DNA of 64,000 nucleotides from Lishizhenia sp965656535. GTDB lineage: Bacteria > Bacteroidota > Bacteroidia > Flavobacteriales_D > Crocinitomicaceae. Made by a program: the position numbers and the translations under genes. The DNA is taken from NCBI GenBank assembly GCA_965656535.1, contig CBFHKX010000002.1, forward strand, positions 62,001 to 126,000, written 5' to 3'. Below the pieces are notes generated by a model. It saw only the letters and a list, made by a program, of their open reading frames with translations, did not search any database and was not told the DNA's origin. Shown one piece after another: positions 17,758 to 25,565 of the stretch (position 1 is its first letter; each line of letters starts with the position of its first letter).

Positions 17758-18216
17758 TTACACCTTTATTTTTATTACGTACCCTAGTCTTTTTAGTGTA
17801 ATCCAGCAGGTGTTACCAGATACTTTTTTCACCACTCCTTTTTGTGGAGTGCTTCCTAGGTTATTTACTTCAATTTCGTCTCCTTTTTTAAGAGCTTCTA
17901 CACTTTCTAGTTGCACACTATCTGTACAAACTTCTTTTAATGTTTCTATTTCTTCTTCTGTAACCTCTGCGGGTTTTCCCAGCCAGAACAAATAGCGTAC
18001 CACGCCGGGCACATTAAATACGTTGTTTCTATCTGTATTGGATGTTTGTACAAACACTGTAGAAGGAAGCAAGGGCGATTCTACTTTTTTAATTCTATCG
18101 CTCCATTTTTTATGTTCTACCTTGGTGGGCAGAAAAGCTGTAATTCCGAGCTTTTTTAAGCGTTCGGTTACTTTTTTTTCTGACTTAGGCTTTGTTATCA
18201 GCACGTACCAAGGCAT
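17758..18216 (-). CDS. UpxY-type transcription antiterminator (NusG-like)
   Basis: Specialised NusG paralogue that lets RNA polymerase read through the long polysaccharide operon it heads. The NGN domain opens with MPWYVLITKPKSEKKV and continues through LPSTVFVQTS and VVRYLFWLGKPAEVT. The C-terminal KOW-type domain has GDEIEVNN, GVVKKVSGNTCWITL and GYVIKIKV. At 152 residues it matches the short UpxY form. First-gene position in a polysaccharide operon is the classic Bacteroides arrangement. A strong candidate promoter lies 227 bases upstream and the leader between them has a terminator-like hairpin. Confidence 0.9.
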   Translation of the reverse strand: MPWYVLITKPKSEKKVTERLKKLGITAFLPTKVEHKKWSDRIKKVESPLLPSTVFVQTSNTDRNNVFNVPGVVRYLFWLGKPAEVTEEEIETLKEVCTDSVQLESVEALKKGDEIEVNNLGSTPQKGVVKKVSGNTCWITLKRLGYVIKIKV

Positions 18217-18380
18217 TATCTTCCTTTATTTAGTAGTCTTTTTATAAAAAAGAATGTTTGTTCTCAATCCAATTCAAACAATGAAAACCAATAAGCAGTG
18301 CAGTGATTTAGGCTACACATTTACTCTTTTACGCTAAAACAAATATCGGCATACAAGATCAAAGTTGAGCAAGATTAAGT

Positions 18381-18420
18381 AAAAATAATGAGTTTAAGAA
18401 CTATTTTTAGTACTCATTAT
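18381..18420 (-). promoter_or_regulatory. Terminator-like leader hairpin in polysaccharide operon
   Basis: On the minus strand a 9-base perfect inverted repeat (ATAATGAGT / ACTCATTAT, 18420-18412 and 18393-18385) encloses an 18-base loop that holds a smaller ACTA/TAGT stem and is followed directly by a short T-run. It begins about 17 bases after the predicted transcription start. The stem is AT-rich, so termination would be weak. Its position before an UpxY gene suggests an attenuation or antiterminator-loading site, which is inference. Confidence 0.4.
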
Positions 18421-18442
18421 GTAGTACTTTAGTAAAGCCAAC

Positions 18443-18470
18443 CAAATTTAAATTCTCGTACTTGAGCCAA
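18443..18470 (-). promoter_or_regulatory. Promoter of the polysaccharide operon
   Basis: On the minus strand TTG at 18470-18468, a 17-base spacer and TAAATTTG at 18450-18443 match the Bacteroidota -33/-7 promoter consensus. Transcription would start near 18437, leaving a leader of about 220 bases before the antiterminator gene. Confidence 0.6.
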
Positions 18471-18541
18471 CACGCAGCGTCTGTGTTTCATTAATTCTGT
18501 TAACAAAAGTAAAAGAACTTTGCTGAAAGTTGTAATAAAAA

Positions 18542-18595
18542 TGGCAATACTTTTTTATTGCCAGTTCAAATAAAAAAAGGTATCTCCTTGGCAAT
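18542..18595. promoter_or_regulatory. TGGCAAT inverted and direct repeats at the ompA-like promoter
   Basis: A perfect 8-base inverted repeat (TGGCAATA / TATTGCCA, 18542-18549 and 18556-18563) with a 6-base loop is followed by a third TGGCAAT at 18589-18595 that overlaps the -33 box of the rightward promoter. Three copies of one heptamer within 54 bases suggest an operator. The hairpin also has a T-run on its minus-strand side, so a weak terminator is an alternative. Confidence 0.35.
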
Positions 18596-18616
18596 CAAAA
18601 TAACTTCGTAAATTTG
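18588..18616 (+). promoter_or_regulatory. Promoter of the ompA-like gene
   Basis: TTG at 18588-18590, an 18-base spacer and TAAATTTG at 18609-18616 match the Bacteroidota consensus. The predicted start point is about 10 bases before the ATG at 18634. Confidence 0.6.
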
Positions 18617-18633
18617 TGAAAAAGTAAAACATT

Positions 18634-19953
18634 ATGAACAAAAAGATTCTAGCGATTGGCGCGATGTTCTTTTCCACCTTATCGTACGCACAAGATTCAT
18701 CTAATAAATGGTCTGTAGGTATAGAAGGAGGAATGCACGGCGTTATCTCAAAAACCACTACAGGCGTAAAATCGCCAAATTTCAATTATTACGGAGTAAA
18801 TGTACGCTACATGGCTAACTCAAATTTCGGTTTGATGTCGCAATTGGGCTACAACGGCTTTGACTTCAGTAAAGGCAATGACGAATACGAGCGTGTAAAC
18901 TATTTAAATTTCACCCTTGAAGGAGTTGCTAACTTAGGTAATATCATGAATTTCTCTAGTTGGTCTAAACACATTGGCTTACTCTTGCATGCAGGTCCTG
19001 GTGGAGGTTTTAGCGGATTTAACAGTGATGATTACAAGGTAGATAGAGTATTGGTTGGTCGATTAGGTTTATCTCCTATTTTTAAATTAGGTGAGCGCGT
19101 TACCTTAACTACAGACTTAACCTTTAACGGACACTTAAAGCAAAATAGAACGTTTGATCGTTTCAACGATGTAAAAATTTCGGGTAGAGGAGTAGACAGT
19201 TACTTTTTTACAAGTTCTGTAGGATTAACGTTTAATCTTGGGAAAAATGCAAAGCATTCTGACTGGGCTGGCGCTGATGACTTTTCTGATTACGAAAGAA
19301 GAATTGCCGAATTAGAAGCTGCTTTAGTAGATGATGACAAGGATGGCGTATCAAACGCTTTTGATAAAGACAACGAAACACCTGCAGGAATAAAAGTAGA
19401 TGCTCAAGGTGTAGCAATTGCTGATACAGACGGCGATGGTGTTCTAGACGCATTTGATGAATGTCCTGAAGCCGCAGGAACGTTTGCTACAAATGGTTGT
19501 CCGGATAGCGATAAAGACGGCGTTGCGGATAAAGATGATGAATGTCCTGACGTTGCCGGTGCAATTTACAGCAAAGGTTGTATGCCAAATCAAGTACAAA
19601 CTTCAGAAGCTACAAAGACGGTTCTTAAAGAAGCCACGGAAACCATTATGTTTAATTTTGGATCTGCTGAAATCTTGGCGGGTTCTACTTCAAAAATAGA
19701 AGCCATTGTAGAGGTGTTAAAAGAGAATCCAAGTTATAACTTGATTATACAAGGATATACAGACGACTTAGGAACTTCGGAATACAATATGGCGTTATCA
19801 GAGAAAAGAGCGGAAGCAGTCAAAAAAGTTATTTTGAATAAAGGTATCAAGGAAAATAGATTAGTAACCAAAGGTTATGGTGAAGATTTTCCGGAAGCAC
19901 AAAGCGCAGAAAGCAGAGAAGCTAATAGAAGAGTAGAATTTAAAATATTCTAG
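18634..19953 (+). CDS. OmpA-family protein with beta-barrel and TSP type 3 repeats
   Basis: Outer membrane protein that anchors the envelope to peptidoglycan. A signal peptide (MNKKILAIGAMFFSTLSYAQ) precedes an 8-strand-type beta-barrel (about 21-205). A linker with calcium-binding thrombospondin type 3 repeats follows at about 231-315 (DDDKDGVSNAFD, DTDGDGVLDAFDECPE, DSDKDGVADKDDECPD). The C-terminal OmpA domain is at about 330-437 (TIMFNFGSAEI, IIQGYTDDLGTSEYNMALSEKRAEAV, NRRVEFKI). It has its own promoter and terminator and is not part of the polysaccharide operon. A decayed gene just downstream matches the end of its barrel domain. Confidence 0.93.
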   Translation: MNKKILAIGAMFFSTLSYAQDSSNKWSVGIEGGMHGVISKTTTGVKSPNFNYYGVNVRYMANSNFGLMSQLGYNGFDFSKGNDEYERVNYLNFTLEGVANLGNIMNFSSWSKHIGLLLHAGPGGGFSGFNSDDYKVDRVLVGRLGLSPIFKLGERVTLTTDLTFNGHLKQNRTFDRFNDVKISGRGVDSYFFTSSVGLTFNLGKNAKHSDWAGADDFSDYERRIAELEAALVDDDKDGVSNAFDKDNETPAGIKVDAQGVAIADTDGDGVLDAFDECPEAAGTFATNGCPDSDKDGVADKDDECPDVAGAIYSKGCMPNQVQTSEATKTVLKEATETIMFNFGSAEILAGSTSKIEAIVEVLKENPSYNLIIQGYTDDLGTSEYNMALSEKRAEAVKKVILNKGIKENRLVTKGYGEDFPEAQSAESREANRRVEFKIF

Positions 19954-19972
19954 TCTTTTATCATTTGAATTT

Positions 19973-20000
19973 AAAAGCCATGTAGTAACATGGCTTTTTT
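19973..20000 (+). terminator. Intrinsic terminator after ompA-like gene
   Basis: An 11-base perfect stem (AAAAGCCATGT / ACATGGCTTTT) with a 4-base loop is followed by T residues, 19 bases after the ompA-like stop codon. Confidence 0.9.
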
Positions 20001-20159
20001 GTTTCAGCATATTTACAGTACGTTTTTTGTATTAAGTTGATTGAGTTATCTTTTTAAGGAAAGACCTAAAATAAGTACAAGAAAAGTAGAGAAATCTCAA
20101 TATCTCTCGTATTTTTGAGAAAAAATAAAAGCATACGAGAATTTTAACCATTTTTATGC

Positions 20160-20382
20160 TTTTGGGAAGATAACCCAAATACAGACAGAATGTTGATTTA
20201 GCGTATTGGTTTAACACCAGCGTATGCAATTACAGATAATTTAGTGCTTACTTTGGATACGTCTTTTACGAGCCATGCAAAGCAAAACATCTTTTGATCA
20301 TTTTGCAAACACTAAAATTGAGTTGGGTAATTTTGATGGACTTTTTATGACAGGTGCGCTAGGATTAGCGTATACGTTTTAA
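20160..20382 (+). pseudogene. Remnant of an ompA-like beta-barrel paralogue
   Basis: Read in one frame, 20184-20260 gives DRMLI, a TAG stop, then RIGLTPAYAITDN and LVLTLDTSFTSHAKQN. After a net frameshift near 20258 the next frame gives TSFDHFANTKIELGNFDG and ends FMTGALGLAYTF with TAA at 20380-20382. These line up piece by piece with DRVLVGRLGLSPIFKLGERV, TLTTDLTFNGHLKQN, RTFDRFNDVKI and FTSSVGLTF of the intact protein upstream. One in-frame stop, one frameshift and loss of the 5' part make this a decayed gene. It ends as a stand-alone barrel, without an OmpA domain, and still has a terminator behind it. Confidence 0.78.
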
Positions 20383-20465
20383 GATGTCCTATTAATTATA
20401 GTAAAAAGAATAGTTAGCACTTGTAAGAGTTGTTTAACTATCCTTATTTAATTCGTTTGTTTAAG

Positions 20466-20497
20466 AAGCTGTAACTGAAAAGTTGCAGCTTTTTTTA
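20466..20497 (+). terminator. Intrinsic terminator behind the OMP remnant
   Basis: An 11-base stem with one G-T pair (AAGCTGTAACT / AGTTGCAGCTT), a GAAA loop and seven T follow the remnant. The T-run is on the plus strand, so it belonged to the decayed gene, though it may also help stop the convergent TamL-like gene. Confidence 0.85.
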
Positions 20498-20525
20498 TGC
20501 AGAAATTATTTCTAATTAGAATGGG

Positions 20526-23189
20526 TTAGAACGGAAAACCTATTCCTAAGTGTACTTGAGGAATAAAAGGTCGGGGTAAAATACTTTCAAAATTGGCACC
20601 AAAGGTTTCAAAGCCTTCGTCTAGGTAAGGTTGTCTGTCTTGAAAAATCCACCGAGCATTTTTGGGTAGCGCAGGATTTCTAAGGGGAAAACCTAAATCT
20701 AATCGTACCACAAAGAACTCAATATCCATACGTAAACCGAAGCCAGAAGCAATACCAAACTCGTTGTACCAGTTGGCAGTGAATTGACTTCCCGGTCTGT
20801 TTTCATCCTCGTTAATAGTCCATACATTGCTCGCATCAATAAAAAAGGCACCTCTAAAGTAACCGCCTAAGTTAAAACGGTATTCAACGTTTCCACCAAT
20901 TCTAATATCACCAACTTGTGTAGCAGTTCTATTGGTGTCTAAGTAGTATTTATAGCTTCCCGGACCAAGCGCTCTGGCTCTCCAACCTCTGTTATCGTTA
21001 GCACCACCCGTAAAAAAAGCATAATCAAAAGGCAGAGAAGTAGCGTTGTTGTTAAAAGGTAAACCTGCACCAACAGAAAGTCTGTAGTTTAAAGAACGCT
21101 TTTTCTTTAAATCGTGATAAAGTTTAAATCCATTATCCAAACGAACAAATTCTGAGTAGCGCACACCTAAAAAAGTTTTGAAACCTTCGCTATTTTCGGG
21201 TTGATTGCTTGTAAGTGCTTGGAGCATCAAACCGGCAACATCAAATTCAGCATCATAATAAAATAAGAAATCTCCCTTTTGAAACTTTTTATTTGAATAT
21301 TCAAACGTAGCTCTAAAATCTTTCCAGATAAATTGGTCAGAGTAGGTATTGAGCAAGAACAAATCATTTAGTTCTTCCAGTCGTTCTTCAAACAATGGAT
21401 CTTTGTCTAATTTCACATATTGTATAGAAGAGAGTAGTGGTAAACCCAATTGAAATACTTGATCGCCTTTAGCGGAGTTGAATTTATAACCGTAGTTAAA
21501 CTGTATGAGCTGTCTGTTAAAATCAGATCGACGTTGAAAATTGTATGCAGCGGATAATATGGTGCTTGGGTAATGGCGTTTACTCAGTTTTGTGAAATTA
21601 ACAAAAGGTAAAATCCCGGGAAGCTCAAGTTTTATTGATGGTCCGTATTCAATGGTATTAAAACTTCTGCCTGCACTTTCAATTTGTTCTCCATCTACTG
21701 TTTCGTCAAACACGGCAGGTTGCGATTCAAAACCACCACTAAAACTAATGGTTAGTTTTTCTCCTTTTTTGAATACATTTTTGTTTTTGTAGTTGATAGA
21801 AGCAGAAACACCTAAGAATCCGTTACTATTGGTAGCTCTCGGCTCAAAACCAAAGCTTTGTTTATTGTTGGGTACAAGGTAATAGTGCACATCTAATTCG
21901 TAGGTTCCGTCTATCTCTTCTAGCATAGGTTTTATGGTTTGAAACAATCCAAGTTCTGTGAGACGTTGAAAACTGCGTTCTACATAATAAGCTTTATATA
22001 CGTTTTCGTTTTCTAAAAAATTGCAAAACTCAATTAACGAAGGTGCAATGGGTAAAGTTCTGTTGTAAAGGAAGTAGGCCTGTCTAAAAATACTATCATG
22101 TATGCCGTCTGCTGGATGGTAATCATTGAAAAATAAAGTATCTAAGGTTTGTACATATCCATCTCGGGTTAAGTTTAAGCCCAAATCACTAATGGTCGAC
22201 TGAAAATTACCATCAAATTCTGATGTATCTGCAATGTGAAAATAGACATCTCTTATACGAAAAGTGCGAAAGGGTTTTTCTAGAGTTGCTTTAGGATCAT
22301 TTGGATCTGGAATAATACGGTCTGAAATTCGCACGCCCAGCCTAACGGTAAGATCAGTACTGTCTGTAAACGCTTCGTAGGTAATGTATTTTTTTCTAAA
22401 TCCAAAAAGTGTTCTATCTCTGGCGTGTTTTGAGAACGCTTCGCGCTGTTCGTCTAGAAGTTCTGTGTCAAACAAAAAAGGAGGTTGCAAGGCAAAATTT
22501 TCTTGTTGCATAAAAAGTTCATACTCATTGCGTACGGTTGGATTTTCACAATCCAGATAAATACTATCTACTACATACGGTTTGCCTGTGGTTAGTGTGT
22601 AGGTAATGTTTGCTTTTTTATTTTGTTTCAGTTTCTTGGTATGTGTAACGGAGCCAAAGTAGTATCCTTTCTTTTTTAGATAAATTTCGAGTTGTTCTAC
22701 CGCTCTAAGCGTAGCTTCTTCACTATAAATAACTGGAGCTTCTCCAAATTCATATTTTAGCCATTCTCTAAAAAACTTTCTAGGGTTAAGGGTATCTTTT
22801 AAGGCTAATCTTTTTTGGCGGTAGTACGTTTCACCATCTTTGATGGCAGCCAACATCCGTTTTTTGTTAATCCGTTCCTCTTTTTGAGCTATTTTCTCGT
22901 TTTTGCGTTGTATTTTTTGATTTTTTTGAATTCTTTTTTTCGCCACCGCCAGAGAGTCAACCCGGTTATACGCCCAAAGTTTAAGTTTAACGCCTAATGT
23001 TTTGTTGTTGGGCGATTGTTTAATTACGCTTTCTACCGTATACACATCCAATTCATCTCCAATAATTTCTACTGTATTTTTTTTAAGTAAGTAGCTACCG
23101 TTTGGTACATAACGCGTTTGGTTGCAAGCGCTATTGAGCAAAACAAAAAATGTTAGGAGAATTATAGATATGGTAGAATTGATCTTCAC
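20526..23189 (-). CDS. BamA/TamA-family outer membrane lipoprotein (TamL-like)
   Basis: Outer membrane assembly protein of the Omp85 superfamily. A lipoprotein signal peptide has its lipobox cysteine in LLNSACNQ at about residue 22, a trait of the Bacteroidota TamL proteins. POTRA-like repeats follow (EQLEIYLKKKGYYFGSVTH, TYTLTTGKPYVVDSIY, QRLTELGLFQTIKP), then a C-terminal barrel containing FFTGGANDNRGWRARALGPG, the family's surface motif, and ending in HLGIGFPF with a terminal aromatic residue. Length is 887. TamL genes often sit beside tamB; here no DUF490 gene is adjacent. A charged lysine-rich helix lies at about 68-112. Confidence 0.88.
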   Translation of the reverse strand: MKINSTISIILLTFFVLLNSACNQTRYVPNGSYLLKKNTVEIIGDELDVYTVESVIKQSPNNKTLGVKLKLWAYNRVDSLAVAKKRIQKNQKIQRKNEKIAQKEERINKKRMLAAIKDGETYYRQKRLALKDTLNPRKFFREWLKYEFGEAPVIYSEEATLRAVEQLEIYLKKKGYYFGSVTHTKKLKQNKKANITYTLTTGKPYVVDSIYLDCENPTVRNEYELFMQQENFALQPPFLFDTELLDEQREAFSKHARDRTLFGFRKKYITYEAFTDSTDLTVRLGVRISDRIIPDPNDPKATLEKPFRTFRIRDVYFHIADTSEFDGNFQSTISDLGLNLTRDGYVQTLDTLFFNDYHPADGIHDSIFRQAYFLYNRTLPIAPSLIEFCNFLENENVYKAYYVERSFQRLTELGLFQTIKPMLEEIDGTYELDVHYYLVPNNKQSFGFEPRATNSNGFLGVSASINYKNKNVFKKGEKLTISFSGGFESQPAVFDETVDGEQIESAGRSFNTIEYGPSIKLELPGILPFVNFTKLSKRHYPSTILSAAYNFQRRSDFNRQLIQFNYGYKFNSAKGDQVFQLGLPLLSSIQYVKLDKDPLFEERLEELNDLFLLNTYSDQFIWKDFRATFEYSNKKFQKGDFLFYYDAEFDVAGLMLQALTSNQPENSEGFKTFLGVRYSEFVRLDNGFKLYHDLKKKRSLNYRLSVGAGLPFNNNATSLPFDYAFFTGGANDNRGWRARALGPGSYKYYLDTNRTATQVGDIRIGGNVEYRFNLGGYFRGAFFIDASNVWTINEDENRPGSQFTANWYNEFGIASGFGLRMDIEFFVVRLDLGFPLRNPALPKNARWIFQDRQPYLDEGFETFGANFESILPRPFIPQVHLGIGFPF

Positions 23190-23197
23190 GTAGAAAA

Positions 23198-23205
23198 CAA
23201 AAGTA
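23198..23205 (-). promoter_or_regulatory. Candidate -7 box for TamL-like gene
   Basis: TACTTTTG on the minus strand matches TAnnTTTG and lies 8 bases before the ATG. That would leave almost no leader. No TTG box is seen at the expected spacing. Confidence 0.3.
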
Positions 23206-23234
23206 GAAAAGCTTTATCTATTCTTAGTTCTTTA

Positions 23235-23265
23235 TTGGTTAAATGTATTAAAAAAAAGATATTTG
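23235..23265 (+). promoter_or_regulatory. Candidate promoter of the RNA methyltransferase gene
   Basis: TTG at 23235-23237, a 20-base spacer and GATATTTG at 23258-23265 match the consensus in all but the first base of the -7 box. The ATG is only 8 bases further on, implying a very short leader. Confidence 0.4.
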
Positions 23266-23272
23266 CAATTCA

Positions 23273-24031
23273 ATGGAAAATAAAAACGCAGATATCGTTT
23301 CTAAAGAAGAGCGAAAAAGGGTAAAAGCCCTCGCTAAGAAAAAGGTAAGAGAAGAGAAACGTGCATTTTTGATTGAAGGTGTGAAACCTGTATTAGAAGC
23401 GATAGATAATTTACCTTCTGCGTTAAAGTTGGTCTATGTTTCTGAGCGTTTATATTCTAAGTATGCGAATCGTTTAGAAAGTGTAGCACATAAAATAGTG
23501 TCAGAAACTGATTTGCTTGCTTTGTCTAATTTGCAAACCACTCAAGGAATGATAGCGGTGGCTCAGTACTTTGCGCTTCCAGCAAAATCTACTGGTTTAA
23601 CCTTGGTGCTAGACGAAATTCAAGATCCAGGTAATTTTGGAACAATTATTAGAAGTGCAGATTGGTTTGGGGTAAAAGAAATTATATGTAGTTCTAATTG
23701 TGTAGATCTATACAACCCTAAAACCATTCAGGCAACCATGGGAGCAGCATTTAGAATGCGTGTAGAATATTGTGATTTAGCTACCTTTTTGAGTACAAGT
23801 AAGTTGCCGGTTTTCGGTGCTTTTCTGGAAGGAGAAAATGTTTATACATCTAAGCTTGATACAGAAGCAATATTGGTTATGGGAAATGAAGGCAACGGAA
23901 TTTCTGATACTATTGCCAACTACATTACGCATAAAATTACAATACCACGCGTAGGCGAGAGCGAATCGTTAAACGTGGGAACAGCTACGTCTGTATTACT
24001 TTCAGAGTTTACGCGTAGTACTTTTCTATAA
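23273..24031 (+). CDS. TrmH/SpoU family RNA 2'-O-methyltransferase
   Basis: SAM-dependent methyltransferase with a knotted SPOUT fold acting on tRNA or rRNA. The N-terminal substrate-binding domain has RAFLIEGVKPVLEAI. The catalytic domain carries the three family motifs: VLDEIQDPGNFGTIIRSADWFG (motif 1, near 117), VMGNEGNGIS (motif 2, near 202) and IPRVGESESLNVGTATSVLL (motif 3, near 224). Target nucleotide is unknown. It is divergent from the TamL-like gene and its 3' end overlaps the convergent FAD-dehydrogenase gene by 23 bases. Confidence 0.9.
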   Translation: MENKNADIVSKEERKRVKALAKKKVREEKRAFLIEGVKPVLEAIDNLPSALKLVYVSERLYSKYANRLESVAHKIVSETDLLALSNLQTTQGMIAVAQYFALPAKSTGLTLVLDEIQDPGNFGTIIRSADWFGVKEIICSSNCVDLYNPKTIQATMGAAFRMRVEYCDLATFLSTSKLPVFGAFLEGENVYTSKLDTEAILVMGNEGNGISDTIANYITHKITIPRVGESESLNVGTATSVLLSEFTRSTFL

Positions 24032-25565
24032 TTTTATCCATACAATTTATGCCGTCTATGGCAGCAGAAATAATTCCTCCAGCATAACCTGCGCCTTCTC
24101 CGCATGGATATAAGCCTTTAGTTTCTATGTGTTCTAAGGTTTCTGTATCTCTTGGAATACTAACAGGAGATGAAGTTCTGGATTCTGGTGCGTGTAAAAC
24201 GGCTTCGTTGGTATAATAGCCATTCATTTTTTTCCCAAAGGCTACAAAGGCTTTTTTGAGTCTACTACTCAGTAACTTTGGTAATACTTGGTTTAAGTCT
24301 ACCGATTTAATACCCGGTTGGTAAGAGGTTTTTGGGAAATCAGCTGAAATCACCCCGTTTACAAAGTCGACCATACGTTGAGCAGGAACTTGTTGTGTTT
24401 TTCCTGCACTTTCCCAACATGCTTTTTCTACGCTTTTTTGAAAGTCTAAGCATACAAAAGGATTATCTGGTGTGTAGTTGGGAAGATCTTCAGGAGAAAC
24501 GCTTACCACTATACCAGAATTTGCGTAGGGATTGTTTCGTTTACTCGGACTCCAACCGTTGGTTACTACTTCTTCTTGTTCTGTAGCACAAGGTGCGATA
24601 ATTCCACCCGGACACATACAAAAGGAGTACACTCCCATACCATCTATTTGCTCAACTAAACTATAAGCTGCTGGCGGTAAATAAGGGTTTTGAGTGTCGC
24701 CATAATATTGTATTTGGTCAATTAATTCTTGTTGATGCTCAACGCGTACCCCAATTGCAAAGGGTTTAGCTTCTAACTTTACGCCTTTTTTATCTAAGAG
24801 GTAAAAAATATCTCTAGCAGAATGTCCGGTTGCCAAAATAACTTCGTCGAATTGAAACAGTTCTTTTTGGTTAATTGTGATTCCCTTTATTTTATTTTCT
24901 TCGAGGTGTATATCTGTAAGCTTGCTGTTGAAATGCACTTCACCACCTTTGGCTATGATTTCTTCTCGCATAGCTGTAATAATTTGTGGGAGCTTGTTTG
25001 TTCCAATGTGCGGATGTGCATCAACGAGTATTTCTTCTTGCGCTCCGAAATGAACAAACCATTCCATCGCTTTTAAAACGTTTCCTCTTTTTTTAGAACG
25101 CGTATAGAGCTTTCCGTCAGAATAAGTTCCGGCACCACCTTCTCCAAAACAATAGTTTGATTCTGGGTTTACCGTTTGATTTTTATTGAGTGTTGCCAAA
25201 TCACGTCTTCTATCGCGCACATTTTTACCACGTTCAAAAACAATGGGTTTTAATCCACCTTCTAACGCGCGCAGTGCTGCGTATAGGCCAGCCGGACCAG
25301 CACCAATTATGGCAACTTTTGGTCTGTCTTGCACATCTTGAGGTGAAAAAGGAGGTAAAGACGTACGTTTTTCGTCTTTTAACCAGAATTCTAATTGTAA
25401 ATTTACCTTAATGGGTTTTCTTCTGGCGTCAAAAGAACGTTTGCGTATGCGCCAATCAGAAATATCTTGGTTGCGCAGTTTTGCTTTTTTCAAACCCAAA
25501 GCCAAAATATGCTCTTGGTTCTCTTGTTCTTCTGGTAAAATTATAATTTGACTTAGTACACTCAT
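24009..25565 (-). CDS. FAD-dependent dehydrogenase (COG2509-type)
   Basis: Flavoprotein of 518 residues in a widespread but functionally undefined family. The FAD Rossmann motif VAIIGAGPAGLYAALRALEGG lies near residue 86, after an N-terminal region of about 80 residues typical of the family. Other conserved pieces are CFGEGGAGTYSDGKLYTR, VILATGHSARDIFYLL, CMCPGGIIAPCATEQ and LYPCGEGAGYAGGIISAAIDG. Substrate is unknown. It is the last gene of the aminotransferase-to-porT operon, overlapping the porT end by one base. Confidence 0.85.
   Translation of the reverse strand: MSVLSQIIILPEEQENQEHILALGLKKAKLRNQDISDWRIRKRSFDARRKPIKVNLQLEFWLKDEKRTSLPPFSPQDVQDRPKVAIIGAGPAGLYAALRALEGGLKPIVFERGKNVRDRRRDLATLNKNQTVNPESNYCFGEGGAGTYSDGKLYTRSKKRGNVLKAMEWFVHFGAQEEILVDAHPHIGTNKLPQIITAMREEIIAKGGEVHFNSKLTDIHLEENKIKGITINQKELFQFDEVILATGHSARDIFYLLDKKGVKLEAKPFAIGVRVEHQQELIDQIQYYGDTQNPYLPPAAYSLVEQIDGMGVYSFCMCPGGIIAPCATEQEEVVTNGWSPSKRNNPYANSGIVVSVSPEDLPNYTPDNPFVCLDFQKSVEKACWESAGKTQQVPAQRMVDFVNGVISADFPKTSYQPGIKSVDLNQVLPKLLSSRLKKAFVAFGKKMNGYYTNEAVLHAPESRTSSPVSIPRDTETLEHIETKGLYPCGEGAGYAGGIISAAIDGINCMDKIIEKYYA

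Larger units (their letters stand above)
18217..18633. other. Divergent intergenic region between upxY and ompA-like gene
   Basis: 417 bases without a gene. From left to right it holds the untranslated leader of the polysaccharide operon, a leader hairpin, the leftward promoter, a second weaker minus-strand -7 match (TACTTTTG at 18511-18504), a hairpin with TGGCAAT repeats, and the rightward promoter of the ompA-like gene. I found no ORF or RNA family I recognise in the leader. Confidence 0.6.
20001..20525. other. Intergenic region with decayed OMP gene
   Basis: Between the ompA terminator and the TamL-like stop codon there is no intact gene. The region holds an 8-base inverted repeat TCTCGTAT / ATACGAGA (20105-20112, 20133-20140), a beta-barrel gene remnant (20160-20382), a short ATAGTTA/TAACTAT inverted repeat near 20411-20443 and a strong terminator. 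Weak, frame-broken resemblance to the ompA-like barrel may reach back to about 20090 (KHTRIL for KHIGLL), but I would not insist on it. Confidence 0.6.
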
